A DNA stretch of 64,000 nucleotides from positions 66,782,575 through 66,846,574 of the forward strand of contig OU744725.1 in assembly GCA_916613615.1 (NCBI GenBank), given 5' to 3'. Below the pieces are notes generated by a model, which did not search any database, was not told where the DNA came from, and saw nothing but the letters and a program-made list of their open reading frames with translations. The DNA comes from Steromphala cineraria (Eukaryota > Mollusca > Gastropoda > Trochida > Trochidae). Below, one piece after another: positions 1-11,900 of this stretch. A program made the position numbers and the translations under genes. Position 1 is the stretch's first letter, and each line of letters opens with the position of its first letter.

Positions 1-3000
1 AGATGCAACATGAAGTCTTTACAAATTCGCCTGATGAGCTTGGGTGAAACAAGAATTCAAACAACGATTGCGAATAATTCAACCACAGCAACAACAGAGG
101 CAACAATGATGACAACCACAGGAACAACACAAACGACAACAGTGACGACTGCATCAACAACACAAGCAGCGACAAAACCGACCTCAACAACACTAACGAT
201 GACTACAGCAACGACACAAACGACGACTCCTCAGACATCATCAACAACGGAAATGGCAACAACGTCGACAATGAGTCAGCAGCCAACGATTTCGACACAG
301 ACAAAGTCAACATCAGTGATGCCATCAAAAGCATCAGATGCGACAACAAAGAGTTCATCATCATCATCAATTAGTCAAACTGTGCAATCAACTACAGAAA
401 TGATAACAACTTCTCATCAAACTATAACAGAAACCAATAAAACAGAGACTGGTAAGAATCATTGATTTTAAAGGGGCAGTAGCACGTTTTTAGGGGGAAT
501 ATAAGGTGATGTCAGGAAAATGAAAATTAATGCTTCCAATTGAAGGACAATGTATTCAAACTGAATGGAGCAGTAACGATTCAAGTATATAACAAGTATA
601 TAACGTAAAGTTTAGGCATGCGATATATTTTTCTTACACAAAATGAATTAAAGGTGTTCACACAAAATGGCCGCAAATGGATTTTATGTGAATCTTCATC
701 CTTTGTCCTCTGACTCTGGCTTGTTTAATGAGATTTTTGACGCTATCAAAGTTATACATTTAGCATTAATGTACAATTATCAGTGAAAAATATGAAATCC
801 TCAAAAAACGTGCTACTGCCCTTTGAAAAGGCACATTTCTCTTTACAATCCTACAGAATTGATCAACTTAGTCATCACATAATGCTATCATTTGAAGGTA
901 ACCAATTATCCTGAAGATTTTGTTAACACATTTTTGTTCTGAAACATTTTAAGGAGATAAGTAAAATGCACAAATCTATTGTCTTCTGTTCTGCTAATTT
1001 ATTTTTTGCAAGAAGTAGCAATTAAAGGGTTTGTGTCATGATGATGTCTAATGTTTGTCATGAACTTATCATGAATGGAAAGTAATCTTTCTCATGTGTA
1101 TCTTCGTGCATCTCGAGATCCGTGCTAGCCTTTTCAATTATGAACCTTTAGGACTCGCTTTTGTCTTATACGTACCGAGTGAGTGATTTATGGCGTGGTT
1201 TCAAATAAAGAACTAACAAAACTCTGCTCCACAACTGGGTGGATCCCATTCATGAAACAGGCATTTCTTTTGAAAACATTACGTAAAGATCAACAATCCT
1301 CCAGATTGATATATTTGTCTGAGTCTTGTTTTTGCATGATACTAAAAGTACCTTGCATAAGTCAGATCCTAATAATAGTTTTTCGTCATTTGTACCCGAA
1401 GGACATTGTTAATAGCATTATGGGTGAGAAAAACTTAAACCATAAATCAATGGATTAAGAATGTTTTCTCGTATCATTTCATAAACTATGAGGGTGATAA
1501 ATCTTTCTATCGCACTTATTAAGAACTATAACATATCGTTATTATATTGTGTATGCCAATAGCATATATAGTATGTCATGGACACTCATATAATATCCTC
1601 TATATATTGCACCAATGTTTTCGGGAAATATTACATATCGTTTTAATATATTTTGTATGACAACAGCATTCAGGTTTGACTTTGTAGATAACGTTAAATC
1701 TCTGACTTTCAATTTTCAGAGCTCATGATGATATCAGGTGGAATTTCTGGAGGTTTGGTTGTCCTCATTTTGGTCATCACCATCACTGTTTGTGTCTGCA
1801 GGTATTCCAACAACTAAAAATACTTTTCCCATATTCTATCTCGTTAAAGGGACAGTAGCGCGGGCTTAAAATAAATGATACCAATTATACATTATATATA
1901 TACCAATTAGCAATATAACACTTTTCGATCAGTAGACGCAGTTCTCAAACGGACTCACCACATTTGGATACGGAAAGGGAAGTCATAACCCAAACTTAAA
2001 TGAATAAATTGTATTCACACAATAATGGCCGAAAAGGTTTTGTTAAAGATCAGGTTGAGATATTTCATCCATTGGAGGTCATACCTAAAAAGGAACATGT
2101 TTGGAAGCAATGAACATATAGATTTTCCCCCAAAAAAGCGCTTCTGTCTCTATGCATGTTTGTTTTAATGTTTGTCATGATAACATGTTACTCTGATAGT
2201 TGTTTTAAGTATATGTAGAGCAAACCATCAGCTTTCCTAAGTTGATGAAATAAATTCACTGCATTAGCATAACAAAATCTTCGTAATATTCTCAAATATG
2301 ACATGCGTTATTATTTTCCAGAAAAAGAAAAGCTAGCCATACAACTGAGGAAATAAAAGAAGAAACTGGGCACGACTTTATTGAGGAATTGAAAGACTTG
2401 TCCCTACCTCATAATGCAAACCCAAACCTCTATCAAAATATGAACCAACGAAGTTCCGACTTTGGTCAAAGAAAGGACTCTCACAATAATAACCATCACG
2501 TAACCAAAACTACTCTCCACACAAAGGACGAAAGAAGATTTAAGAACTCTCCTTGTGGCAGAATCAAGGCATCGGTTAACAAAAACACGTCTGATTTGGC
2601 TTCACAAAATCCTACATGCGCAAATGATTACGAGAGGAACATGGTTTATAATCATCTTAATCAACGTTTCGTGTCCCAAGTAGACGTGGCACATAACTAT
2701 CATCACATAACACCAATTATGCTACAGACAAAAGGCGAAAGAAGATTTACACACTCCCCCTACGACAATGTCAATCAAACATTCAACGAAAACATGACTT
2801 CACGTATTAATGAAACAAAGGGGGATCACGATAGGAACAAGGTTTTTAGCCATCCCAATCATCATATCGTATCCAAAGAACTTCCACATGATAACTATAA
2901 TCACATAACCCTAGCAATGATCCAGAAAAAGGCCGACAGAATACTTCAAAAATCCCTTTGTAATAAAAACAATGCAACACTGAACGGCAACATGGCTCCA

Positions 3001-3336
3001 AAAGAGCGTACAAATGATAGTAATAATGAGACATATAACCATCTTAACCGTAGTTTCGTGTCCCATGGCGAATACAGAAGAAAAGCTTTGCAGGAACATC
3101 CCAATCATCAAAGTCCAGGCTCTGATGATAATGAAGAAGAAGCCAGTGGGCCTATTTACCACACTCTGGAAGACGCTACGTATATTGACGGTGGTGAGGA
3201 AGAAGTTGATATCATGGTTGACAATGACTTGTATCATACCTATCGGGAATCAGCTCAACAGAGCTCGTACAGAGTACAAGATGATGAATGCATCATGGTA
3301 GACAACGATCTGTATTGCAGTGACGATAATGATTAG
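1..3336 (+). CDS. Gene A: lectin-family type I receptor, 3' part (Thr-rich stalk, TM, repeat-bearing tail)
   Basis: Exons 1-451 (continues off the left edge), 1720-1801 and 2322-3336 give 515 codons and a stop. The window opens in frame with RCN, matching the V(R/E)CN that starts the stalk exon of C, D and E, so lectin and CUB-like exons should lie to the left. The stalk is about 140 residues, mostly Thr and Ser, and mucin-like. The donor at 452 is phase 1. The TM exon (about residues 155-177) encodes ISGGISGGLVVLILVITITV and leaves in phase 2. The tail (337 aa) starts RKRKAS and has three degenerate repeats of 62-68 aa, each centred on HNYHHIT or NYNHIT and closed by YNHL or a related form. 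The C-terminus has two IMVDNDLY motifs plus IYHTL. The VDNxLY motif recurs in the otherwise unlike tail of gene E. Role: probable surface receptor recruiting SH2 proteins (inferred). The stop and both splice junctions are clear. Confidence 0.8.
472..824 (+). mobile_element. MITE family 1, copy in gene A intron
   Basis: About 353 bp with terminal inverted repeats (AGGGGCAGTAGCACGTTTTT at the left, its complement at the right) beside TTAA on the left and a mutated TTGA on the right. Related to 55093-55451 and 59831-60188. Confidence 0.8.
1853..2155 (+). mobile_element. Possible divergent MITE related to family 1
   Basis: TTAAAGGGACAGTAGCGCGG at the left and a near-complement (AAGCGCTTCTGTCTC) at the right bound about 300 bp within gene A's second intron. 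The termini resemble family 1 but the interior is poorly alike. Confidence 0.45.
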
Positions 3337-4021
3337 ATCAGGATGGTGGAACATGGTTGGTGCACTTTCCTTGTTCAAAAGTAGTCGATGATGTAAAGAG
3401 GAAATCATTGGTAACATGCTTTAGAAGTCTCTGCCGATGGTGGAAATGATGACGATGGTGAAAATTATGACGATGTTGTAGTTGACAATAACCTTTTTTC
3501 AAATGTACTATGCGGCAGCTTAATTAGACTCACAAACATATGGATATTGACTGCACGATGGTAAATATATAATGTTGAATAATGTAATGCAATTTGAGCA
3601 AGTTTTGATATTCCGAGATTATATGTGTAAAAGTAGCAATACCATCTTGTAACGACTTAGACTGACGTCATTCACGCTTTTTGTTCGCAATCATATGTAC
3701 CAATCTAGAGACATTTCGAGACAGCACGAACTAGGTTGATAATGTTCTTTTGTATCATTATTTTTACATCCTCTTCTTATTTCTTACTATTATGGTAAGT
3801 CACACAATGTATATTGCAGATTGCAAATCACTAAAACTTTTTTAAATGATGATTTGAATTCAACTTTTACAGGTTTTTTTGCACAACGAAGTTATCTATT
3901 AACTTTCATTGGATAGGAGGTCCGAATCCATACTCTAAATGTGAGTGAGTGAGTAGGTGTCTTCAACAAGGTTTCAGTTATATAACTCGTGATACCAGCA
4001 GAGAGATCAGTAAAAAGTATA

Positions 4022-4556
4022 TCTACATGATGAGGGGGGAGACAGGATGAGGGAGGAGACAGGATGAGGGGGGAGACAGGATGAGGGGGGAGACAGGATG
4101 AGGGGGGAGACAGGATGAGGGGGGAGACAGGATGAGGGGAGAGACAGGATGTGGGGGGGAGACAGGATGAGGGGAGAGACAGGATGTGGGGGGGAGACAT
4201 GATGAGGGGAGAGACAGGATGTGGGGGGAGACAGGATGAGGGAGGAGACAGGATGAGGGGGGAGACAGGATGAGGGGAGAGACAGGATGTGGGGGGGAGA
4301 CAGGATGAGGGGAGAGACAGGATTTGGGGGGGAGACAGGATGAGGGGAGAGACAGGATGAGGGGAGAGACAAGATGAGGGGGGAGACAGGATGAGGGGGG
4401 AGACAGGATGAGGGAGGAGACAGGATGAGGGGGGAGACAGGATGAGGGGAGAGACAGGATGTGGGGGGGAGACAGGATGAGGGGAGAGACAGGATGTGGG
4501 GGGGAGACAGGATGAGGGGAGAGACAGGATGTGGGGGGAGACAGGATGAGGGGGGG
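4022..4556 (+). repeat. G-rich minisatellite (17-18 bp unit)
   Basis: About 30 units of a GAGACAGGATGAGGGG-like motif with variable G runs (GGGG to GGGGGGGG). It lies about 700 bases behind gene A. The plus strand has G-quadruplex potential. The long antisense reading frames here are products of the repeat. Confidence 0.95.
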
Positions 4557-5882
4557 AAGGAACGATAGGAATAGCCAGAGGACGACAGCTCGTTTAAGGT
4601 CGACTTAAGGAGAGATGGGACGAACAAATACATTATTTTTGAATTTGTTAAAATTTATAATGTCTTTTCTTTAAAAATGTAATACAATTATTGGGTCACC
4701 GAACGATTTTTTAAGTTATCAGCATTAATAATATTACTGGTGTCGATAAATAATTACGCCAATTCATACCGATTTTGCATACTTTAATAAAGCCCGCGTT
4801 TTCTATGAATAAAGTAAATATGATACCAAACACATTCCATATACGTCAGGGAGGTCTAGGGAACATATAATATGCAAAATATCGACAATGCTAGCGAAAA
4901 CAATTTAAATTAGGCACATTTTAAAGATATCTTCGATTTCTAGGTCCCATCTCTCCTTACGTTTGGTCTAGAATATTCCGACTGACCTGTCAAGCTTGGG
5001 TAACCAAAGGCGAAGTACATACTAATGTGATTTAAACATATTTTATTTAATGAACACGATGAAAAGCGATTGGCACACAAGCACAAGCTTATATAAATGC
5101 CTCTTCCGAACGTAAACATAGTTACAAAACGTATGCAAGAAGTCAATTACAAACGAATAAATAACTTAGTATTGTTGCCACACGTTTGCTTATTGAACAG
5201 TACATGGCATACCAATGTAGATCCATACATATACCTATGTGTCCTTACTTGTACATAAGTTCGCATCCTGCTTACATGTAGTCGTAATTCAATGTACTCT
5301 TTGTTGAACATGTTAAATGGTATTCACGATTTTTGGATCCCGGTAGAAAAAAAAGTTAAATAACCCCTATACTTTTGGAAATGGTTGAACATATTTAATA
5401 GGGTTGTTTTATTACTAAATATTGATTCTATGTGAAGAATATTTTTTGGAATGATATACATTTAGATACAATGCCATATGTCTGACCAAATCTATCTGTA
5501 CAACTTCTTATTTCAATAAAGATCACTACAATTTTCCTTTTTTAATTGATTTGAGCAACTATTACAATACAAGTTAAACTCAAATATGAGTGTGAAATGT
5601 CACAAAAGTATCTGGGTATTTTTCTGAAAATAATGTGCGTCTCCAAGGTATTTTCCTGGTAAGAGGAAGGGTTTGTTATTTATGACTGATGTAGAAATTA
5701 ATACATTGTATCTTTACCACGATTGAGGAAAACGCGTATATATAATTTCCATAATTTCCTCAAAACATTGATAACATTCTTAGTCATGTTTCCTTTACTG
5801 ATAAAAAGTGATTCACTACATATATAATAAACAAAGCGTTATGGGCACATTCCATAAGTAAAAAATAAAGACATTGTCTTTG

Positions 5883-6195
5883 CATTCTCTCCCCACAGAG
5901 GCAGCTCAAATCATGTTGATTTAGCCTCTGATATATTACGCCGACTTTGTGGGATAGAATGGGAGATGCCTGATTGGAGGCAATCAAAGTTAGTTGTGCA
6001 ATCAGCGACGCTGTTTTTAAATCATCGTTTTGGCTACTGAATCAAGATAAAAACATTATTATATTATCCACCCTTTCCATGCGAGAAGCGTTGTCATTTG
6101 ATAATGAAATTCAAATGGAATATGATGCGGGTTTCGGCGTAATATAACATAGGCTAAATCAACAGGACTTGATCTGCCTCTGTGGGGAGAGAATG
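5883..6195. repeat. Foldback repeat, arms about 61 bp
   Basis: Arm 5883-5943 (CATTCTCTCCCCACAGAGGC...) is the near-complement of 6135-6195, with about 190 bp between them. Probably a decayed MITE. Confidence 0.7.
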
Positions 6196-6424
6196 TGGCT
6201 CTGTAGCTCATCAGGCTAATGCGATTCCCCACTTTGTAGGGGCTAAAGGTTTACAAAATCTAAAATTAATCAATTCATAACATGGAAATGGCCCAAACAA
6301 TAAATAAATATGTAAAAAGATGGAACGGACAAACCCTAAATTGAGTAACAAGGCTACCAAATCGGCAATTGATAATTCAGGCGATTTGATCCACAGGTTC
6401 ACCAAGCCCTCTCTATAGGCCATA

Positions 6425-6990
6425 GGATCACCAAAGCTATAAATTGTTATTCTCTCTTGACAAGGTGTCCGCTCACAAAGTTTCAGATTTTTAGGCCGTA
6501 TGTTTGAGAAGAAGTGAACATAGCTTTTAACGGAGGGGCCCCATGACCCTTATTAGGTGCCACGGGGCCACCAAAGCTATAAATTGTAATCCTCACTAGT
6601 CAAGGAGTCTGTACACAAAATGCGTTATAGGCCCTATGCTTCTTGAGAAGAAGACGAAAATAGGCTTTAAGGAAGGGTGACCAAAAGTATAAATTAAAAT
6701 CCTTACTAGTCAAGAGGTATGCATATAAGATTCAGCTTTCTACACCTTTTGGTTCTGGAGAAGAAGACCAAAATGGCTATAGGATTTTAGGGTGTGGCAC
6801 TTGTGGCCCTTTTAAGGGGTAACAGGGTCACCAAAGTTACACATTATAACCCTCATTAGTCAAGGAGTATGTACACAATATATCAGCTTTCTAGACCTTT
6901 TGGTTCTGGAGAAGAAGTCGAAAATGCACAAAGTTTACGAATGGACGGACGCCGGACACCATGCTAGCCATAAGCCCATTGGGCATTTCG
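6425..6990. repeat. Degenerate tandem repeat of about 130 bp
   Basis: About four units, each with CACCAAAG..TATAAATT, then CTAGTCAAGGAGT.TGTACACAA and a GAGAAGAAG segment. It ends in a GGACGGACGCCGGACACC run of the kind common in dispersed molluscan repeats. Confidence 0.7.
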
Positions 6991-7570
6991 GCCTTATGAT
7001 CTAAAAATGGACATGGCGATGAGAATAGCTAATGAAGAATAAAAAATAATTAAATGGTCATTATTATTTGATAAAAGAATCATCTGTTTTAATTAAATTC
7101 TTACATCAAAAGATAACAACAATGTATACATAACTGTTGAATACAATCATTTATCAAATGAAAGATACTTTATATAAATGTTCATATGATTGAAACTTTG
7201 AAATTCCGTTTGAAATTTTCTTTTATGTCAATGTTTTGACAATAGTTTTCTTAGCTATCATGTGACAAAGTTTCCAAGGATATTGACAAAAACCCAAAGA
7301 GCGTGTTCATTTCTTAGTCGACATCACAATTATACCGAATCCGAAACAAAGTCCTATTCAACTGATTCTGACACCAGGGAAAGCCAGATCCCTACCGCAG
7401 ACAATGCCAGGGAGCACGAGCTGGCTTGTCAGGCAAAAAGGAGTAACATGAATCTTTATGATATTCATGTAGAAACTTCATTATGTCTGCACTATCAGCC
7501 TTCTCGTTCACTATTTCACCACAATTATTGATACACACGGAATAGATAGAGGATATTATATGAGTGTCCA

Positions 7571-7676
7571 TGACATACTATGTTTACGACACGAGTGCCT
7601 AAATATTAGTATGTTCCGAGCGTGAGCGAGGGATATACTGATATTTAGGCACGAATGTCGTAAACATAGTATGTCA
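7571..7676. repeat. Inverted repeat, 36-bp arms
   Basis: 7571-7606 and 7641-7676 are near-perfect complements around a 34-base spacer containing GAGCGTGAGCGAGG. Hairpin or MITE relic. Confidence 0.8.
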
Positions 7677-7869
7677 TTGGCACGAACATAATGGTCTGTT
7701 TATTACCGTAGTCCCAAAATTTAAGAAAATAACCTACTTCTCACTATAGGCGAACTAGCCGCCGACCCGTATAGATTGTGACGTCATAGGTGAACCGTGA
7801 CGTCAAAGCACTGTTTTTTAAAGTGACGTCACAATGAAAAAGTGATATTTTGCCCTAGGGCAACATTAT

Positions 7870-8044
7870 ACACTTAATTACTCATGGTGAGGTCATTATG
7901 TGAAATACAAGGACTCGAGACCTGACTCCCGAGGCGGTCTGACCTGACCAAGGCCGCAGGCCGAGGTCAGGTCAGACCGCCGAGGGAGTCAGGTTCGAGA
8001 GTCCTTGCATTTCACATAATGACCTCACCATGAGTAACTAAGTG
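7870..8044. mobile_element. Near-complete palindrome (hairpin MITE)
   Basis: About 80-bp arms (starting ACACTTAATTACTCATGG and its complement) around a loop of about 15 bases containing GGCCGCAGGCC. The whole 175 bp could fold as one hairpin. Confidence 0.8.
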
Positions 8045-8870
8045 TTTTATTATACCAAAATTCCTTTTTCCTCAAATTTGTTATGCATGTGTTTCATGTG
8101 TAACGTCAAAACAAAGCGGCACGTAACAGATGCAATCATGTGACAAATCACGTGACGGGTCAATATCTCAGGTCAGTGTCACAAATTTCTGTCACAAAAC
8201 TGACCTCCTCACGGATAGCCGGGGTCAGTGTGCAGATATATTTTCAATCACGTGATGTCAACTGACCAATGATATTCTTACAAATTTAATAGAGGTATAA
8301 TAAATGAGAAATATTAACCTCGCTATGACTGCCCTCGTAGGTAGTAATTATAATGTTTATGTTCTAACTGCCGGAGCCATGTTACTCGTCGGATGGTGAG
8401 GCCCGCTGTTATACGACCAGAGTACGCAAGGGAGATAATAGTTAAAAGGAGATAAGACAGACATCAGGGTGGTACCACTTCTTGTCACAGAAACAGCCAT
8501 GTTGTATGTCATCAAATCCCAATTTCCAAGCACATCGTCGAATTACAAAACGTCATATTGACGTTATTATCGTTAGGCATGACGTCACAAAGTCAACAGG
8601 TCAGTCCCAATGGTCATATCGACAATATTTGTGACGATGTTATAAAGCGAGTGATAAATAAATCTCTAAACTGTCCTTTTAAAGAGAAATTCTATTAAAC
8701 TCGTCAATATCGGTATATAACTCACTTTCACTCGTTTAATACCAAACCACTCACTCGTTTCATAAATATGTTGTCAAACGGTACGTCTTTGCTATATTTA
8801 TCATCTTCACGTTCCAGAAACTTATCATCATCTTGCTTGCATTCGTTCCATGGAAAGAAACTGTACCTCA

Positions 8871-8876
8871 TTTATT
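8871..8876 (-). promoter_or_regulatory. Candidate polyadenylation signal of gene B
   Basis: AATAAA on the minus strand, about 120 bases past the stop codon of B. It is the nearest consensus hexamer downstream. Chance occurrence is possible in AT-rich DNA. Confidence 0.4.
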
Positions 8877-8997
8877 GTAAGTAAGGGTATATTCCTTATC
8901 CTCATAATCTGCTGCTATCTTCGTTATGTTGTATTCGGTTGAGTTGCAATGGTTATCTCTGGCTTCTCTTTGACCTGTTTTGCTCCTTATTTCACGT

Positions 8998-11900
8998 TTA
9001 TGCACTTGTCGAGTTATCAAACGTTTCTAGGGTCTGGTCTGTATCAGTTTCATTATGCATGACCATATAATTAGAATTATCAATTTGCTCCATTGTCGGG
9101 TGTTTATCATTTCCATTATGCATAATCAGATATTCCGACGCATTGTCTGCTCTTTTGCAGCCGGCAATTGTGTTGCAGGTATCATCTTCGGATTGAGGAC
9201 TGGCTTCTACCTTACCTCTGGTTAATGCAGGGTTCTCAATTTGGTCATTTGTCTCATCGGTTGAATGCATCATGTTGTCATCGCCATGGGGCCCATCGGT
9301 AACTTTAGGGTTGTTTTCAACCGTAGTACCAGAAGTACTCTCAATACTCTCATATATGTTTGTATGGAACACGTCTTTATTCCCTTTTTCACAGTCCGTA
9401 CGAGGCTTTAGGTCTTCTTCAAGGGTTTTTACCCTGTTTTCAATGTTGCAATTTAAAGCACAATCCCCATTCACAATTCCCAATATTATTTCATTCTGAT
9501 GAATCTCATCTCCTCTTTGGGCAACGAATCTTACTGGTTCAAGGTACTCATTGCTCTCCTGTTGGTTGGCCGATGTTTGGGGTTGGTGCAGATCTTCATA
9601 TCGATGAGTTGCTGAATCGTTCCCTGTGTTTAATTCAACATAGGGTGATGCGGCACCTTCAATTGCGATATTCCCGTTTGCATTTTGTGTATTAACGTAA
9701 ACGACACTGTCCAATGGATTAGGATTGCCATCTTCTGAATCCCCTTGCTTTCTAATTCTGTACCTGATAAAAAAAAACAGAATTTAATATTTCAGAGTTA
9801 AGTTCATGCAGACTTATTGTAATTGTCAGCAGTTCCCTAAAGAAGTACAATACTAAAAGGTACGATCGAAAATGCGTTAATCAATGTTAACTACTACATC
9901 TACTGTTGCACCAGATCAATACACAAAGCTTCAAATTGTCTGAAGATGTTTTACTTTTCAATGTAGGTGAAATCAAGTTCTCGAAGTATATAACGAGGTA
10001 TGATGTGCACTTCAACTTCTTTAATTTGTACACACGACATTTCTACGTTAATTATTATACCCCTTTATCATACGTTTGGAAGCCATTATGAGATGAAAAT
10101 ATGGACAACAATTGGAAGCCATTATGAGTTTAAAGGATGGACAACGATTGGAAGCCACTATGAGGTTAAAGGATGGACAACGATTGGAAGCCATTATGAG
10201 ATTAAAGGATGGAAAACGATTGGAAGCCATTATGAGTTTAAAGGATGGACAACCAATGGGAAGTCAGTATGGTATTAAAGGATGGACAATAATTGGAAGC
10301 CATTATGAGATTAACGGATGGACAATGATTGGAATCCATCATGAGATATAAGGATGGACAACGAATGGAAGCCAATATTAGATGAAAAGATGGACAACAA
10401 TTGCAAGCCATTATGATATAAAAGATGGACAACAATTGCAAGCCATTATGAGATAAAAGATGGACAACGATTGGAAGCCATTATGAGATAAAAAGATGGA
10501 CAACGATTGGAAGCCACTATGAGATGAAAGGATGGAAACTGATTGGAAGCCATTATGAGATTAAAGGATGGAAACTGATTGGAAACCATTTTGAGATAAA
10601 AGATGGACAACGATTGGAAGCTACTATGAGATGAAAGGATGGAAACTTGATTGGAAGCCATTATGAGATTAAAGGATGGAAACTGATTGGAAACCATTTT
10701 GAGATAAAAGATGGAAACTTGATTGGAAGCCATTATGAGATTAAAGGATGGAAACTGATTGGAAACCATTTTGAGATAAAAGATGGACAACGATTGGAAG
10801 CTACTATGAGATGAAAGGATGGAAACTTGATTGGAAGCCATTATGAGATTAAAGGATGGAAACTGATTGGAAGCCATTTTGAGATAAAGATGGAACACAA
10901 TTGGAAGCCACTATGAGATATAAGGATGGACAACGATTGGAAGCCATTATGAGGTTAAAGGATGGAAACTGATTGGAAGCCATTTTGAGATAAAGATGGA
11001 ACACAATTGGAAGCCATTATGAGGTTAAAGGATGGAAACTGATTGGAAGCCATTATGAGATAAAAGGATGGAAACAGATTGGAAGCCATTTTGAGATAAA
11101 GATAGAACACAATTGAGAGCCATTATGAGGTTAAAGGATGGAAACTGATTGGAAGCCATTATGAGATTAAAGGATGGAAACTGATTGGAAGCCATTTTGA
11201 GATAAAGATAGAACACAATTGGAAGCCACTATGAGATATAAGGATGGACAACGATTGGAAGCCATTATGAGATAAAAGGATGGAAACTGATTGGAAGCCA
11301 TTTTGAGATAAAGATGGAACACAATTGGAAGCCATTATGAGGTTAAAGGATGGACAATGATTGGAAGCCATTATGAGGTTAAAGGATGGACAACGATTGG
11401 AAGCCATTATGAGAAAAAAGATGGACAACGATTGGAAGTCATTATGAGAAAAAAGATGGACAACGATTGGAAGCCATTATGAGAAAAAAGATGGACAACG
11501 ATTGGAAGTCATTATGAGAAAAAAGATGGACAACGATTGGAAGCCATTATGAGAAAAAAGATGGACAACGATTTTAAGCCATTATGAGATAAAAGGATGG
11601 ACAGCGATTGGAAGCCATTATGAGAAAAAAGATGGACAACGATTGGAAGCCATTATGAGAAAAAAGATGGACAACGATTTTAAGCCATTATGAGAAAAAA
11701 GATGGACAACGATTGGAAGCCATTATGAGAAAAAAGATGGACAACGATTGGAAGTCATTATGAGAAAAAGGTGGACAACGATTGGAAGCCATTATGAGAA
11801 AAAAGATGGACAACGATTGGAAGTCATTATGAGAAAAAAGGTGGACAACGATTGGAAGCCATTATGAGATAAAAAGATGGACAACGATTGGAAGCCACTA

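Noticed and set aside
1183..1458. 91-codon frame between stalk and TM exons of gene A
   Set aside because: It lies in an intron, has no splice signals of the right phase and no family likeness.
4007..4633. Antisense 208-aa frame rich in Leu-Ser-Pro-Cys repeats
   Set aside because: It is the complement of the G-rich minisatellite. Period and composition explain the open frame.
7262..7531. 89-codon plus-strand frame with a hydrophilic Ser/Thr/Glu-rich stretch
   Set aside because: It could be a stray tail exon, but no matching TM exon, acceptor or paralogue was found.
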